From positions 120,655-184,654 of the forward strand of contig CAICTM010000020.1 of assembly GCA_903772945.1 (NCBI GenBank): DNA of 64,000 nt, written 5' to 3'. Origin of the DNA: Seminavis robusta. Taxonomy: Eukaryota > Bacillariophyta > Bacillariophyceae > Naviculales > Naviculaceae. Under the pieces are notes generated by a model. The model did not search any database, had not been told where the DNA came from, and saw nothing but the letters and a program-made list of their open reading frames with translations. A program made the translations under genes and the position numbers. Position 1 is the stretch's first letter; each line of letters begins with the position of its first letter. Below are positions 31,591-41,225 of this stretch, piece after piece.

Positions 31591-31936
31591 CATTGCTAGT
31601 GGTCTCGAAGGACCGATCACGCCTTTGGTGGAGGGCCATTGTTCCAACAACACAGTTTGGGGCCTAGCTAATTCGTAGCATGCTAATTTAGACAAATATT
31701 TCAACTAGTGAAGCGAGGGCTGTTGGAGAAGACTAGAAAGAAACCAGGTACCGGTAGATGGTCTGCCGGTAGCTACCAGTACGGTACCATGGTAGCAACA
31801 ACATTACGAACGGAAGAAACTCTTCATGGCTTGGGGAATGTTTTGCCTCTGGATCTCTAGAGTGTATCGAAATTTGTCACTCCGCCCGTCCAAACCCAGT
31901 GCCGTCACACCCGCTATCAGTTTCTGAGGAGCAATT
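31591..31936. other. Intergenic stretch between convergent genes
   Basis: Holds the 3' ends of two convergent genes. GGTACCGGTA and related words cluster at 31746-31790. No gene seen. Confidence 0.5.
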
Positions 31937-33427
31937 TTATCCAACTTTGTACTTTTCGCAAATGCTAATTGAAGCCCTTGCGTTTACCACATCGGGATGA
32001 TGCGGTTCCAGAAGGATTTCCCGAATAGCCAACGCTTTCTGGAATTCGTCCAAAGCAGCACCGTGGTTCCCTTGCATGCACAGAACTACTGCAACATTGT
32101 TATGACAATCTGCAACGGTAGAGTGATTCTCTCCATGCGTTGTCTTGAATCCAGCCAAGGCCAACCTGTGCTCTCGCAAGGCTTCATCAAAATGTTGTTG
32201 GCTCTCGAGGACAAAGCCAATGTCACTGTGGAGGCTGGCGCTGGATGGATGCTCCGGTCCAAGGGATGACTCGAAAGCAGACAATGCTCTTGTGTAGTTC
32301 AACAAGGCATCATCAAGATTCCCTTGCTGCCCATATAAGATGCTGCCAATGCATCTGTAAGAGGTTGCCGTGTCGAGGTGATCAATCCCCAATATGTCTT
32401 CTCTAATCCGCAAGGCTTTCTCGTGCATTTCCAAAGCAGCCTTGTAATGTCCCACTTTGGACAACGCATATGCAACAGAATGAAAAACTCTTGCTGCCTC
32501 CTCTGGTTGATGACTGTCATTCCTCTCCTCTACAAGAGATGTAATAGCTCCAAGCACCCATTCTCTCAGTAGCAAGTTCACTCTATCATTGAGAATGTCA
32601 TAGCCCCGTGGCCCACTCTGCTGAATGATCAATTGTAGAATGGCTTCTCTATCAGACTCCAGGGATGCTCTTGCATTCTGAACTCTTGTAGATGCCAAAG
32701 CTTCAAAGAGGGTCTTGATGACATCATCCACATCCTCCCCCTTTCCTGATAGATTTTCTTTGAGGTCCTCTCGTTCCTGCAGGGGAATGACGATTGTCAA
32801 ATTGCAATCGGGATGAGTGTGGGCGCAATAGAGCTCAAAGATACACCACATTCTTGTGAGGTAGATGGGCCTTTTCCATGGTGTCATCATGGCGAGAATA
32901 TTTTTGATCCCGGTAACATTTGTGTAGAACAAGGTTTGAAATGCATCAAAGGGAACTGTCTTGCCCTGAGCCTGCATTTGCTTGACCCTGTGCTGGTTGT
33001 TGCAAAGGCAGCAAATCCAAATGTATGTGGATTTGGGGTTCAGATTGTTTGTTCTGCAAAAGTCTGTCAGAGTCTCAACAATGTCTTGGATCGTGTAATT
33101 CCAGCTGTAACTGAGCATATAAAGTGGAGTACCAACGGCTTGAATTTCTTCTTCTTTCCCTGATGCCAAGAGAGCATGGATATAAGAAGATCCATGATTT
33201 CCATCCACGGGACATGTCACATCTCTTCCTTTCCCTCGGATCACCAGGGGCTCAATATCGTAGACATTGGCAGAACTCTGAAACCCTTCAGAAGAAACCT
33301 CTTTCAGCAAGCCTGTCTGGAGCCAATGGACACTGATGCCCATGTTGGTACCAATGTCTACATCATCCATTGTGACAACACAAGTCGTTTTCTTGAAGCA
33401 GCAGTTCGGTCTGATCTCCTTGTCCAT
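31937..33427 (-). CDS. TIR-like domain plus KLC-type TPR protein
   Basis: A 496-residue protein; ATG at 33427 (the longer frame opens at TTG). Residues about 100-216 form an alpha/beta module: PLYMLSYSWNYTIQDIVETL, TYIWICCLCNNQHRV, then RPIYLTRMWCIFELYCA and LTIVIPLQ. The order Y-S-W strand, helix, W-C-x-x-E-L, then VIP strand resembles the boxes of TIR domains (box 1 and S-x-WC-x-x-EL ... VIP), so I call it TIR-like on pattern only. A helical linker follows (230-300). Residues 311-490 are kinesin-light-chain-type TPRs of 42 residues (AALEMHEKALRIREDILG, DALLNYTRALSAFESSLG, EALREHRLALAGFK, ALDEFQKALAIREILLE). The effector-plus-TPR layout fits an intracellular signalling protein. NADase activity is not shown. 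Confidence 0.75.
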   Translation of the reverse strand: MDKEIRPNCCFKKTTCVVTMDDVDIGTNMGISVHWLQTGLLKEVSSEGFQSSANVYDIEPLVIRGKGRDVTCPVDGNHGSSYIHALLASGKEEEIQAVGTPLYMLSYSWNYTIQDIVETLTDFCRTNNLNPKSTYIWICCLCNNQHRVKQMQAQGKTVPFDAFQTLFYTNVTGIKNILAMMTPWKRPIYLTRMWCIFELYCAHTHPDCNLTIVIPLQEREDLKENLSGKGEDVDDVIKTLFEALASTRVQNARASLESDREAILQLIIQQSGPRGYDILNDRVNLLLREWVLGAITSLVEERNDSHQPEEAARVFHSVAYALSKVGHYKAALEMHEKALRIREDILGIDHLDTATSYRCIGSILYGQQGNLDDALLNYTRALSAFESSLGPEHPSSASLHSDIGFVLESQQHFDEALREHRLALAGFKTTHGENHSTVADCHNNVAVVLCMQGNHGAALDEFQKALAIREILLEPHHPDVVNARASISICEKYKVG

Positions 33428-33785
33428 GTCCAAGCGCCGTTTCCTTTACCGGAACCGGAATGCCGTCCCCCAAAGATAGAAGGCGGAACAGATTTTCTTC
33501 CGCTTCCGCTGGCTTTTTGAATCCAAGTTTCAAAGTTCCACAACCCACACCCACAACCCACAACCCACAGCTCTAGTAGATAGTCAGCAACAACACACAT
33601 CACCCCGAGTCATCGACGCCTATCTTCCGATCGGCCACTCATCTGTTGATAAATAGAAGCAAAGATACTTTGTAAGGTACTGTACTGGTACCATGCATGC
33701 GGCAAAGTCGGGTACGTGTTGTGGTTTAGTGAATTTCCTTGCCAATAAATGATACCACCTGTCATCAGCTTTCTGGTAGTCCAAG
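33428..33785. promoter_or_regulatory. Divergent intergenic region
   Basis: The 358 bp hold the promoters of the TIR-like/TPR gene and the HA-domain gene. A short run of CCCACAACC-type repeats lies at about 33540-33570, and a GTACTGTACTGGTACC cluster at 33676-33692. No gene seen. Confidence 0.45.
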
Positions 33786-35570
33786 ATGCCGCTACCACGA
33801 TATGACGAAATATGGTACGAATGGCTTGAGAAACTCAAAGCATTCGAGCAGGAGAATGGGCACTGCAGAGTTCCTTCTAGTGATCCAGAACTTGGAAGGT
33901 GGGTGATGCAGCAGAGGGCTAGACAGATGACCATGTCGCAGAACAGACTGGATGCCCTCAATGCACTTGGTTTCACTTGGAAGGTTAAGGAGGAAGCTTG
34001 GCAATCAAGTTTTACTCAATTGAAAGAATACAAAGAACAACGTGGCCACTGCAACGTGCCTTCTCGACAAGGGATACTTGGAAGCTGGGTGCATAATCAG
34101 CGAACGTATCGAGCACTTGGGAGACTCAGCGATGAACGCATTCACCAGCTAGACGAGCTGGGATTCATTTGGACGATGCGCGAGTCTTTCAATACCACAA
34201 TTCCAGAGGATAAAGAAACTACAAATCAAGCACCTCCAAAAGTCGGAGCGGGAGGATGCAACCAGGAGTATCCCACATATGTGCCAACTCGACCAATATT
34301 TGAACCTTCAGTGTCTACTACCCAGGTAACTCGAATGGGTGGACCTTCCATGTCTACCCAGAACACAATGCTCCAGATGACGGAGAAAGAACTTCATAAG
34401 CAGGACCATGTATCCAAGAGACTCTCAGCATGTACGAATACCGGTAGTCAAAAGGATGATTCATGGGGGGGTGCAGAGATGGAACAAGATAGCGAGAAAG
34501 TGTTTTGGAAGCTGATTGAGCAAATCAAGGAGCAGAGTCAGCAGTTACACACAGTGTTGGCTAGATTTGACAAACACGACATCCCATACGACGATGAGGA
34601 AGCTGGCCCAGCTCCCAAAAGAAGCAAGTTGCTCTCGCGCCCAAAAACTACCACGGGGCACAGCGGTCTCGCAGAGTCGGAACGCTCCACTGGTGACGAT
34701 GCTGAGAATTTCAAAGAGCTTGGCCTGCTACAGGGAGACAAATTAGATCATCACAATGTTTCGCACTACCGGCCAATCGAATGCAATGGGCCAAGAAATA
34801 TTGCAACCATTGTAAACAGGCAATCAGGGCCATACCAGATACTGGAGCCGGAGCTTGCAATGTCTTCAAACCGTGCAGCTCCGGCTGCCAAGCGCAAATT
34901 CAAATCTGGGGATGTAGAAATTCCAAACTATCACGACCTCGCGAAAAAGGAAACAACAGCAGAACAGCTTGACTTTTGCTTGAGCCTCAGAGAATACACC
35001 AATCTGCGTACAACTGCCTTTACACCCAGGTCCAAGTCGTTTGTGGTTAAAACTTTGAAGCCAATTCTTCGCTGCTTTGATATCTGTTGTGATGGTGACA
35101 AGTCCAAGTTTATCTCTGATTATGAGGGCAAGTTGAAGCTGTGTGTGTTCAGCGCCAACACATGCAAGCACAACCATTGTGCCATTGTACACAGGCAACC
35201 AGAAAGATTCCAAATGCCTAAGCCGGAGCTGGCAATGCCTTCAACCAGTGCAGCCCTAAGTGCCCAGCATAAATTCAAGGCTGGGGATGTAGAAATTCCA
35301 AACTATCACGACCTCACGAAAAAGGAAACAACAGCAGAACAGCTTGACTTTTGCTTGAGCCTCAGAGAATACACCAATATGCGTACAACTGCCTTTACGC
35401 CCAGGTCCAAGACGTTTGTGGTTAAAAATTTGAAGCCGATTCTTCGCTGCTTTGATAACTGCTGTGATGGCAACAAATCCAAGTTCATCTCTGATTATGA
35501 GGGCAAGTTGAAGATGTGTGTGTTCGGCGCCAACACATGCAAGCACACAAGAGTATTCAGCAACTCATAG
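33786..35570 (+). CDS. Helicase-associated (HA) domain protein with duplicated C-terminal module
   Basis: A 594-residue single-exon protein. Two HA domains stand at the N-terminus (about 8-66 and 70-130): WYEWLEKLKAFEQENGHCRVP ends the first conserved block, and WQSSFTQLKEYKEQRGHCN the second, each followed by LG-W-V...QR and the closing LGF-W-T/W-K. HA domains are abundant in diatoms, often without a helicase, and are thought to bind nucleic acid. A Gln/Lys linker with a NLS-like KRSK (about 278) follows. The last 255 residues are two near-identical copies (from about 340 and 465) of a 125-residue module with FK-GDVEIPNYHDL, EQLDFCLSLREYTN and RCFD-CCDG. The copies differ at few sites, so the duplication is young. 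The module is not one I know. Nuclear role inferred. Confidence 0.8.
   Translation: MPLPRYDEIWYEWLEKLKAFEQENGHCRVPSSDPELGRWVMQQRARQMTMSQNRLDALNALGFTWKVKEEAWQSSFTQLKEYKEQRGHCNVPSRQGILGSWVHNQRTYRALGRLSDERIHQLDELGFIWTMRESFNTTIPEDKETTNQAPPKVGAGGCNQEYPTYVPTRPIFEPSVSTTQVTRMGGPSMSTQNTMLQMTEKELHKQDHVSKRLSACTNTGSQKDDSWGGAEMEQDSEKVFWKLIEQIKEQSQQLHTVLARFDKHDIPYDDEEAGPAPKRSKLLSRPKTTTGHSGLAESERSTGDDAENFKELGLLQGDKLDHHNVSHYRPIECNGPRNIATIVNRQSGPYQILEPELAMSSNRAAPAAKRKFKSGDVEIPNYHDLAKKETTAEQLDFCLSLREYTNLRTTAFTPRSKSFVVKTLKPILRCFDICCDGDKSKFISDYEGKLKLCVFSANTCKHNHCAIVHRQPERFQMPKPELAMPSTSAALSAQHKFKAGDVEIPNYHDLTKKETTAEQLDFCLSLREYTNMRTTAFTPRSKTFVVKNLKPILRCFDNCCDGNKSKFISDYEGKLKMCVFGANTCKHTRVFSNS
34805..35554 (+). repeat. 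375-bp in-frame direct duplication inside the HA-domain gene
   Basis: Copy 1 (about 34805-35179) and copy 2 (about 35180-35554) are adjacent, and the period is exactly 375 bp (125 codons) wherever I checked: GATGTAGAAA at 34911 and 35286, ATTGTA at 34809 and 35184, CATGC at 35161 and 35536. The left 90 bp of each copy have diverged; the rest is nearly identical. Confidence 0.9.
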
Positions 35571-36254
35571 CTCGCTTCGGATCGATCCCATGCAAACAAT
35601 ACTGTACTGCAGCAGCTCTGCAGCGAATTCTGCAGCGGCCAGGGAGATCATCTAGCTAGCTAGAGTTTGAACTCGTAGCACTTTCTCTCCTCCACCATAG
35701 CTAGTAGTACCGGTAGAATCGAATCGAATCGAATCGAATCGAATCAACGCAGGACACCACCAATGGTTGCCCTAACCTCTTTTGCTTCATGCATGGGGCT
35801 GGCCAGAACCTCGACTGCCACCCGTGTGCCAAAGTGCGTGCCCTGCAGATGAAAACCTCATCTCAGGCTCTGGTTGGTTGGCAGTAGTCTAGAAAAGTAC
35901 ATACCGTTATGGGAAAGCCCACACCGCAGCTGGATGTGGCATGAAAAAGCTGGATGCGTATCATTGTTTTGAAAAAGCCCGACAGGGCCCAGAACCAGTC
36001 ACGTTGTAAAGGCCTCTTCGAACCCCCGTAAGAAGCGGAGGCAAGCTTGGTTGCTGGTGCCGTTGTTGATGTTCCCCGATGTGGATCCAAGCGTTGGACT
36101 TTCAATCTTTTGGCTCCAACACCTCCACACCACAATAAAAAAAAACTCATTCCTTGTGGCTGAAACAACAACATTTTTGCATTTTTGAAGGCTCATCACA
36201 ACAACAAACTCATTGGTCATACCCAGCTCAAGCAAGAATCTCGACACTTTCATC
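35571..36254. other. Intergenic stretch with GAATC microsatellite
   Basis: Contains six tandem GAATC units (35716-35745), a 14-bp CTAG palindrome at 35651-35664 and the promoter of the binding-protein gene at 36255. The minus frame 35999-36406 crosses the next gene's start and is not believed. Confidence 0.6.
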
Positions 36255-37745
36255 ATGCATCTTTCCATATTTGCCTTGTTGACTTCCTTGGCCGTCGCTT
36301 CGGCGCAGAAACCGTATACTCTTGGTGGAAATTGTGCCATGCTTCCAGCAGACCGTGCCACAGAGTTCCACGGCAACCCAGTGTCAAGCAACTTGAAGTT
36401 GGCCATGGCTGGAAATCAGTGGGTGGTGTTTGACCACTTCTTGGCTGCCTTCAACCAATACCGTGCCGATTTGGGCGAAGATATGGTGGATTTGGATGCG
36501 ATTGGCCACTCGGCAACTCGAACTCTTCAGGGATTATCCCAGCCAGGTGCAGATTATTTTGTGGAGTTGATCCCTCCTGGTCAAGAGCGTGATCAGATCA
36601 AGTCGGGATGTATGCTGTTGGGCAATGACGACGAGAGAAACTTTTTGCCTATGAGTATCGTGGTGGATTTTGACGTCTTTACAAGTACCAACTACAACCT
36701 GATGCAGGATCTCGCAGCCAATGGGTTTGTATCAAAGGCCGTCCCATATATCAAAAACCAATTGACATTGATGACTGACGTAACCAACAGCCAGGGCATT
36801 GGTGTGCCAAGCGATGAACTTGATGAATCAGCAAGTGCCGTTCTCAAGTTGCTCAGTCCTGATATTCGTGTCTCGCAGGTGGACCATATCAATGAGGGCA
36901 TCCACAGGGGAATCAATGCCATGTACCAACGCATGGATGAGCATGTTCGGATGACAGCCTCGGATGATGTCGTGAGCCAACTCGATGCTCTGTTGTTGAG
37001 CCTTCAAACACCTGAAGCCGGATCACCAGCCGCCACAAGGGAAGGCATTTCAACCGAGTTTGACCTGAGCTTGAACCCTGCATGCTTCTACGAAGGACAT
37101 GAATCCGTTCCAGACGGAACCCTGAAGCTTTGTGAATTTGCCGTGCTAAACAAGGCGAACACTCACGAAACCCGCGTACATCATGTGGAAACTCCAGAGC
37201 GGATTTTGGCAGGTGAATCGGATGTTGGTCCCGTCTGGATTTCTGAATTGCAACTTGCCAAGAATAACGGAGATGAAGTCAGCGGCTACCAGCCCATGGA
37301 TGAGGTCAATAGACCTGTGGTCTATTCTGTGGCCTTTCTGAACACAATAACATGCTCCCACACAGAGCTGGCAACTAAGTTTGTTGAATTCTTGCTCAGT
37401 GAAGATGGGCAACAAGTATACCTTGACGGGGGCTTCGTGGCCTTGGATGGAACCGAAATGGGAGAAGCATATTCTCTTTCCGACGACGGAAGTCTCATTG
37501 TGGAGCCACTGTCGCCAGATGATTTCGTTGCTCCTGATGCTGCCGTGTGTTATAGTGATGACGGCGAAGATTCTGGTCCACCTGAAGAGTCAACTGATGA
37601 AGCTCCGGACGTTGAGAAATCAGGGGAGAATGAAGAGAACAAGGCCAGTTTGGAGGAAGTTGCATCTTCGGCATCTTCCACTCAATCATTGGCCTTCCTG
37701 GGAACGCTGGTGGCGGCCATTCCCTTCTTTTGGGCACTGCTTTAA
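36255..37745 (+). CDS. ModA-like periplasmic-binding-fold protein, GPI-type anchor
   Basis: A 496-residue protein. A signal peptide (MHLSIFALLTSLAVASA) opens at ATG 36255; the longer frame starts at TTG 36213. The middle looks like a type-2 solute-binding protein of the molybdate/ModA kind: LKLAMAGNQWVVFDHFLAAF near the start, RILAGESDVGPVWISELQLA as the ModA-type G-E-x-D-x-G segment, and KFVEFLLSEDGQQVYLDGGF as the terminal F-x-x-F-L-L-S-x-x-G-Q-x...G-F signature. The C-terminus is acidic and Ser-rich, followed by a hydrophobic tail without a basic stop (SLAFLGTLVAAIPFFWALL), as in GPI-anchored proteins. A surface-held ligand-binding protein for an oxyanion or other small solute is inferred. 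No ABC permease is nearby, so it may act as a scavenger or receptor, and a bacterial origin of the domain is plausible. Confidence 0.75.
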   Translation: MHLSIFALLTSLAVASAQKPYTLGGNCAMLPADRATEFHGNPVSSNLKLAMAGNQWVVFDHFLAAFNQYRADLGEDMVDLDAIGHSATRTLQGLSQPGADYFVELIPPGQERDQIKSGCMLLGNDDERNFLPMSIVVDFDVFTSTNYNLMQDLAANGFVSKAVPYIKNQLTLMTDVTNSQGIGVPSDELDESASAVLKLLSPDIRVSQVDHINEGIHRGINAMYQRMDEHVRMTASDDVVSQLDALLLSLQTPEAGSPAATREGISTEFDLSLNPACFYEGHESVPDGTLKLCEFAVLNKANTHETRVHHVETPERILAGESDVGPVWISELQLAKNNGDEVSGYQPMDEVNRPVVYSVAFLNTITCSHTELATKFVEFLLSEDGQQVYLDGGFVALDGTEMGEAYSLSDDGSLIVEPLSPDDFVAPDAAVCYSDDGEDSGPPEESTDEAPDVEKSGENEENKASLEEVASSASSTQSLAFLGTLVAAIPFFWALL

Positions 37746-38108
37746 ATTAAGAAAGAGTTGGGCCGTTGATGCTTGTTCAATCAATTCTCTCCAAAGTAAG
37801 CAAAAGTCTTATTCTACAAGCAAAGCTCAGCAATCTGCAAAGACACGAGAAAAAAATGCGGCGTAGGAAGACATCCAGCTATTTATTGAACTCAAGGGAT
37901 GCTGCCTATACCTGGCTAGCTAGCTAAGCGAGCACATGCCGCATAGCAATTGATTGTCACGTGCAGCTATCACATTCCGGAATGACGTCAGGGATTGCTT
38001 GGAGGACCTGCACTATCACGGCACAGTAGAACGACACTGCATGCACCTTGGCCAGTTCTTCTCAGTTTGTTGGGTACCATTATAGAGAGCTCATGGCAAA
38101 GTCACGTT
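37746..38108. other. Intergenic stretch between convergent genes
   Basis: 3' regions of two convergent genes. Contains a GCTAGCTAGC run (37915-37924) and a perfect TGACGTCA at 37983-37990, which is not upstream of any gene start. No gene seen. Confidence 0.5.
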
Positions 38109-41100
38109 CTACTTTTCCTTCGTCGTGAGATCAGCAGCTTTCCTGTCAAAGCCCCATTTCTGATACAAGATTGCTGATTGCGTCATATTGGTTTGAGCCT
38201 CCTCTTTCAAGCCCCAGTGTGAGAAAGCAAAGGCCAAGCGTTCGTGGGCCAACGCCATTTCATGCACGAACCCCGATTCCTCAGCATACTGGATAGCAGA
38301 ATCAAACTTTCTCAGGGCGGTTTCTCTGTCACCATTCAACACAGCCCGCTCCGCTTCGAGCAAGTAGATTTTGTTTAGCACATTTTCCTTCCATGTCATG
38401 TTCCTATTCAAGGCCTTCAGTTTCTTCAGCGCCCTCAAACCAGCACTCCTTGGCTTCTTTCTGCCAGCATGCGCAGCTAACACATCAGCCATGCCCAGGA
38501 GAAACTGCAGTTGAACGACCAACATCGCACCGTAGATTGCATCAAAAGGCAAATGTCGGAGCCGCCGTGAAACACGTAGCCCATACGAATAATCGTTTGT
38601 GTAAACGGAAAGAAACAGTTGACAGAAGCAACTGACGATCAAGAGAGTAATGTCTTTCCTCCCCCATTTGGCTTCATCAAGGTCTGTCTCTTTGTCGCAA
38701 AACGCTCCATAATGTGCCGAATCAGTTTCATTACCGTCGAGCAGCCTCTTGCCAAGTTCCAGGCCCAAACCCACAAATGACATTTTCTGTCTAAGTTTTG
38801 AAAACTCTTTGTATTGTTCTTCCATTGCAGAAACGTGTTCCTGTAGCCGAATCCCAGCGCAGAAGCCATGCAAACAGTAGAAATTTGCGTGACAAAAGGC
38901 GATTTCGACGTCACCGCTCAACAAGCCTGCTTTCATCCCAGTGATTTGCGGTTCTATGCATGATCGAAACGGACTATGCCAACACTGCACATAGCCATAT
39001 TCGAATATAAGCATTCGGCAAGTGTACTCTGGCGCGTGGTATCTTTGATCGATCATATGAGCAATTTGGGACAAACGTTTGGCATCTTCTGTCATACCCA
39101 AGACGGTAGTACCCAGGATCATCGCCAATGCATTGAAGGTGGCTGGCGTCATACCCGAGAATCCATATTTGATGGAGATTTCAACGCCACGAATGGCCCA
39201 CAGAGGACTATATTCAGGCTTGCCCCGAATCACAGCGGCGACAATGATTTGCAAGATGCGAAGAGCTGCATGTTTATCCCATCGCTGCATTGGGCATGTC
39301 TTCAAAATACTTTCCGTGGATGTACGGCGCAGCCACAAAACGGTCTTGGCAATTCCAGCCAATGTGTGAATCTTGATTGCACTTCTAGGGAACGGTTCTC
39401 CTAGCCGCTTCAGAACCTTGAAGCCCAACTGGACCGCCTCCAAATCCAGGTGTCGAGCACTAAGCGAAGATATCTTTGCCTCATACGCCCTTAGCTGATC
39501 TTCCAACCCTTTTGTATTCTGAATGACGATATCGAAAAGCTGATCCAACGGTTGAAATCGGCCAGTGCAAAACTCCATCTCGATGGCTCCGTTGTGCAGT
39601 GCCAAGCACAGGTCATATTCGTATAGCCACGGCTTCTCGGGAAGCAACGCGATGCCTTGCGAAAAGAAGGATCCGGCTGATTCAAACGCAGAAGATGAAG
39701 CGGCCCTGATGCCCGCCATTTGGAGCAAACGAGCCACCTGTATCCGTTCTCGGGAATCCACTAAGAGACTCAAATCCTGGAGGAACATGTTTGCCACCAA
39801 ATATGCATCCTCCTCCAAGTCGTCCGATGCTAACTTGGCGAGCAGTTTCCGTCCCACATTCACACTGTACTCTCGTCTCTTCCCTGCGGGAACAAGAGCG
39901 CTGCTGGCTTGCTGATATTTGTCGTGTCTCCATTGATAGTAGCAGTTTATGGATTCGTTCTCTTGTAATACCGCTTCTTGCTGCTGAAATACCCCGTCCT
40001 TGACCAACAAGTGGACTGCGTTTCGAAGGCCTTCGCGATCAGAGTTTGCCACCAGTTCCAAGTGCTTCTGGCAAAATGAAGCCCCCAAGAACGATGCAAC
40101 TACGAGTGTTTCCTCCATGGCCAATGACGAATCCCCTAACCTCTGTATTTCGGCATCCAGTATTCGAGTTCGTTCGTATTCGTCACCAGTTGCATCGAAA
40201 TCCTCCTCATTCCAGAGCCATGACCCATCTTTTGTTTGGTACACGAGCTTCTGGTCACGCAAAACACGCAGATTTTGCTGGATAAAGAAAGGATTTCCTC
40301 CTGTCAACGCATGAACCATTTGCGCCAGAGATCTAAATGATTCTTGTTTGTCCGTTGCCGAGGACGGCAAACTAAGTAGATCGGAGATCATGGCTTGAAC
40401 TCCATCCACCGACAGCCCCTGCAGCTCGATGTTTGTGATTTGTACGTTTTGTTCTTCCAATCCTCTCAGAACCACGGATAGAGGATCATGAGGGGAAACC
40501 TCGTTCCCTCGGCAGGTTCCTAGAATCATCAATCCCGGTAGATTGTTTTCGGGGCCCCCCAGCACCATTAATAGTTCCAGACTACTCTGGTCCAGCCATT
40601 GCCAATCATCCAGCAGAAGAACAACAGGATGTTGTATACAGCAGAATTCTCTCAGAAAGTTGCAAAATAAGACAATAGCGGGCGATTCTGCAGAGCTTCC
40701 AGCATGACGATGATGATTATGATGATGTTGGACATTGTGGCCGTTGGATCTGGAAGAATCCCCCAAGAATCGGGCACTCCTGTCTTGTGATTCACAAAAC
40801 AAGACTTTGCGAAAGACAGAAAATATCCCACACAGCAGCGCCACGCCAAGCTCTGTGTCTTTGGTGGCCTTCTCAATGGCCTCCTCAAGTCGTTCGGTCT
40901 CTTCTCCCGTGTCGTCTCGCCGTAAAATGGTTTCAACCAACTGTGTGACGGCGGCATTGAACGGGGCAAACGGCTCGTTGCAATGCTGCATCTGATCACA
41001 TTTGCCCCAACAAAAGTAGCCTCGTTCGGCTTCGGTTCGTCTTGCCAAGCTCTTGGCCAACACCGTTTTCCCAGAACCACTCGGACCTGTCAATAGGGTG

Positions 41101-41225
41101 ATCTCTTGAGGCGATGGCGTGGGGTCATTGCGACGGCGATAGGCTTCCAACAGCTGTTGCTGTTGCAACTCTCGACCGCAAATCTTGGAGGCGAGGCGAG
41201 TGGATCCCATTGTGGATGTGGACAT
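38109..41225 (-). CDS. STAND-type AAA ATPase with TPR-like helical array
   Basis: A 1038-residue single-exon protein; ATG 41225 (the longer frame opens at TTG 41291). An N-terminal AAA_16-like NTPase: ICGREL box (15-20), Walker A GPSGSGKT (47-54) and Walker B VVLLLDDWQWLDQ (201-213), with GTCRGNE as the likely sensor segment. A His-rich, variable insert (about 165-174) precedes Walker B. The remaining 600 residues are helical with degenerate TPR-like pairs and a clear TPR near the end (ALRKFDSAIQYAEESG, EMALAHERLAFAFSHWGLKEEAQ). This is the layout of the predicted ATPase part of COG3899/LuxR-type STAND proteins, here without a kinase, cyclase or DNA-binding domain. A signalling switch that oligomerises on nucleotide exchange is inferred. 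It is divergent from the ankyrin gene, 404 bp away. Confidence 0.82.
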   Translation of the reverse strand: MSTSTMGSTRLASKICGRELQQQQLLEAYRRRNDPTPSPQEITLLTGPSGSGKTVLAKSLARRTEAERGYFCWGKCDQMQHCNEPFAPFNAAVTQLVETILRRDDTGEETERLEEAIEKATKDTELGVALLCGIFSVFRKVLFCESQDRSARFLGDSSRSNGHNVQHHHNHHRHAGSSAESPAIVLFCNFLREFCCIQHPVVLLLDDWQWLDQSSLELLMVLGGPENNLPGLMILGTCRGNEVSPHDPLSVVLRGLEEQNVQITNIELQGLSVDGVQAMISDLLSLPSSATDKQESFRSLAQMVHALTGGNPFFIQQNLRVLRDQKLVYQTKDGSWLWNEEDFDATGDEYERTRILDAEIQRLGDSSLAMEETLVVASFLGASFCQKHLELVANSDREGLRNAVHLLVKDGVFQQQEAVLQENESINCYYQWRHDKYQQASSALVPAGKRREYSVNVGRKLLAKLASDDLEEDAYLVANMFLQDLSLLVDSRERIQVARLLQMAGIRAASSSAFESAGSFFSQGIALLPEKPWLYEYDLCLALHNGAIEMEFCTGRFQPLDQLFDIVIQNTKGLEDQLRAYEAKISSLSARHLDLEAVQLGFKVLKRLGEPFPRSAIKIHTLAGIAKTVLWLRRTSTESILKTCPMQRWDKHAALRILQIIVAAVIRGKPEYSPLWAIRGVEISIKYGFSGMTPATFNALAMILGTTVLGMTEDAKRLSQIAHMIDQRYHAPEYTCRMLIFEYGYVQCWHSPFRSCIEPQITGMKAGLLSGDVEIAFCHANFYCLHGFCAGIRLQEHVSAMEEQYKEFSKLRQKMSFVGLGLELGKRLLDGNETDSAHYGAFCDKETDLDEAKWGRKDITLLIVSCFCQLFLSVYTNDYSYGLRVSRRLRHLPFDAIYGAMLVVQLQFLLGMADVLAAHAGRKKPRSAGLRALKKLKALNRNMTWKENVLNKIYLLEAERAVLNGDRETALRKFDSAIQYAEESGFVHEMALAHERLAFAFSHWGLKEEAQTNMTQSAILYQKWGFDRKAADLTTKEK

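Noticed and set aside
35999-36406. 135-codon minus frame
   Set aside because: Overlaps the promoter and start of the ModA-like gene in antisense; no domain.
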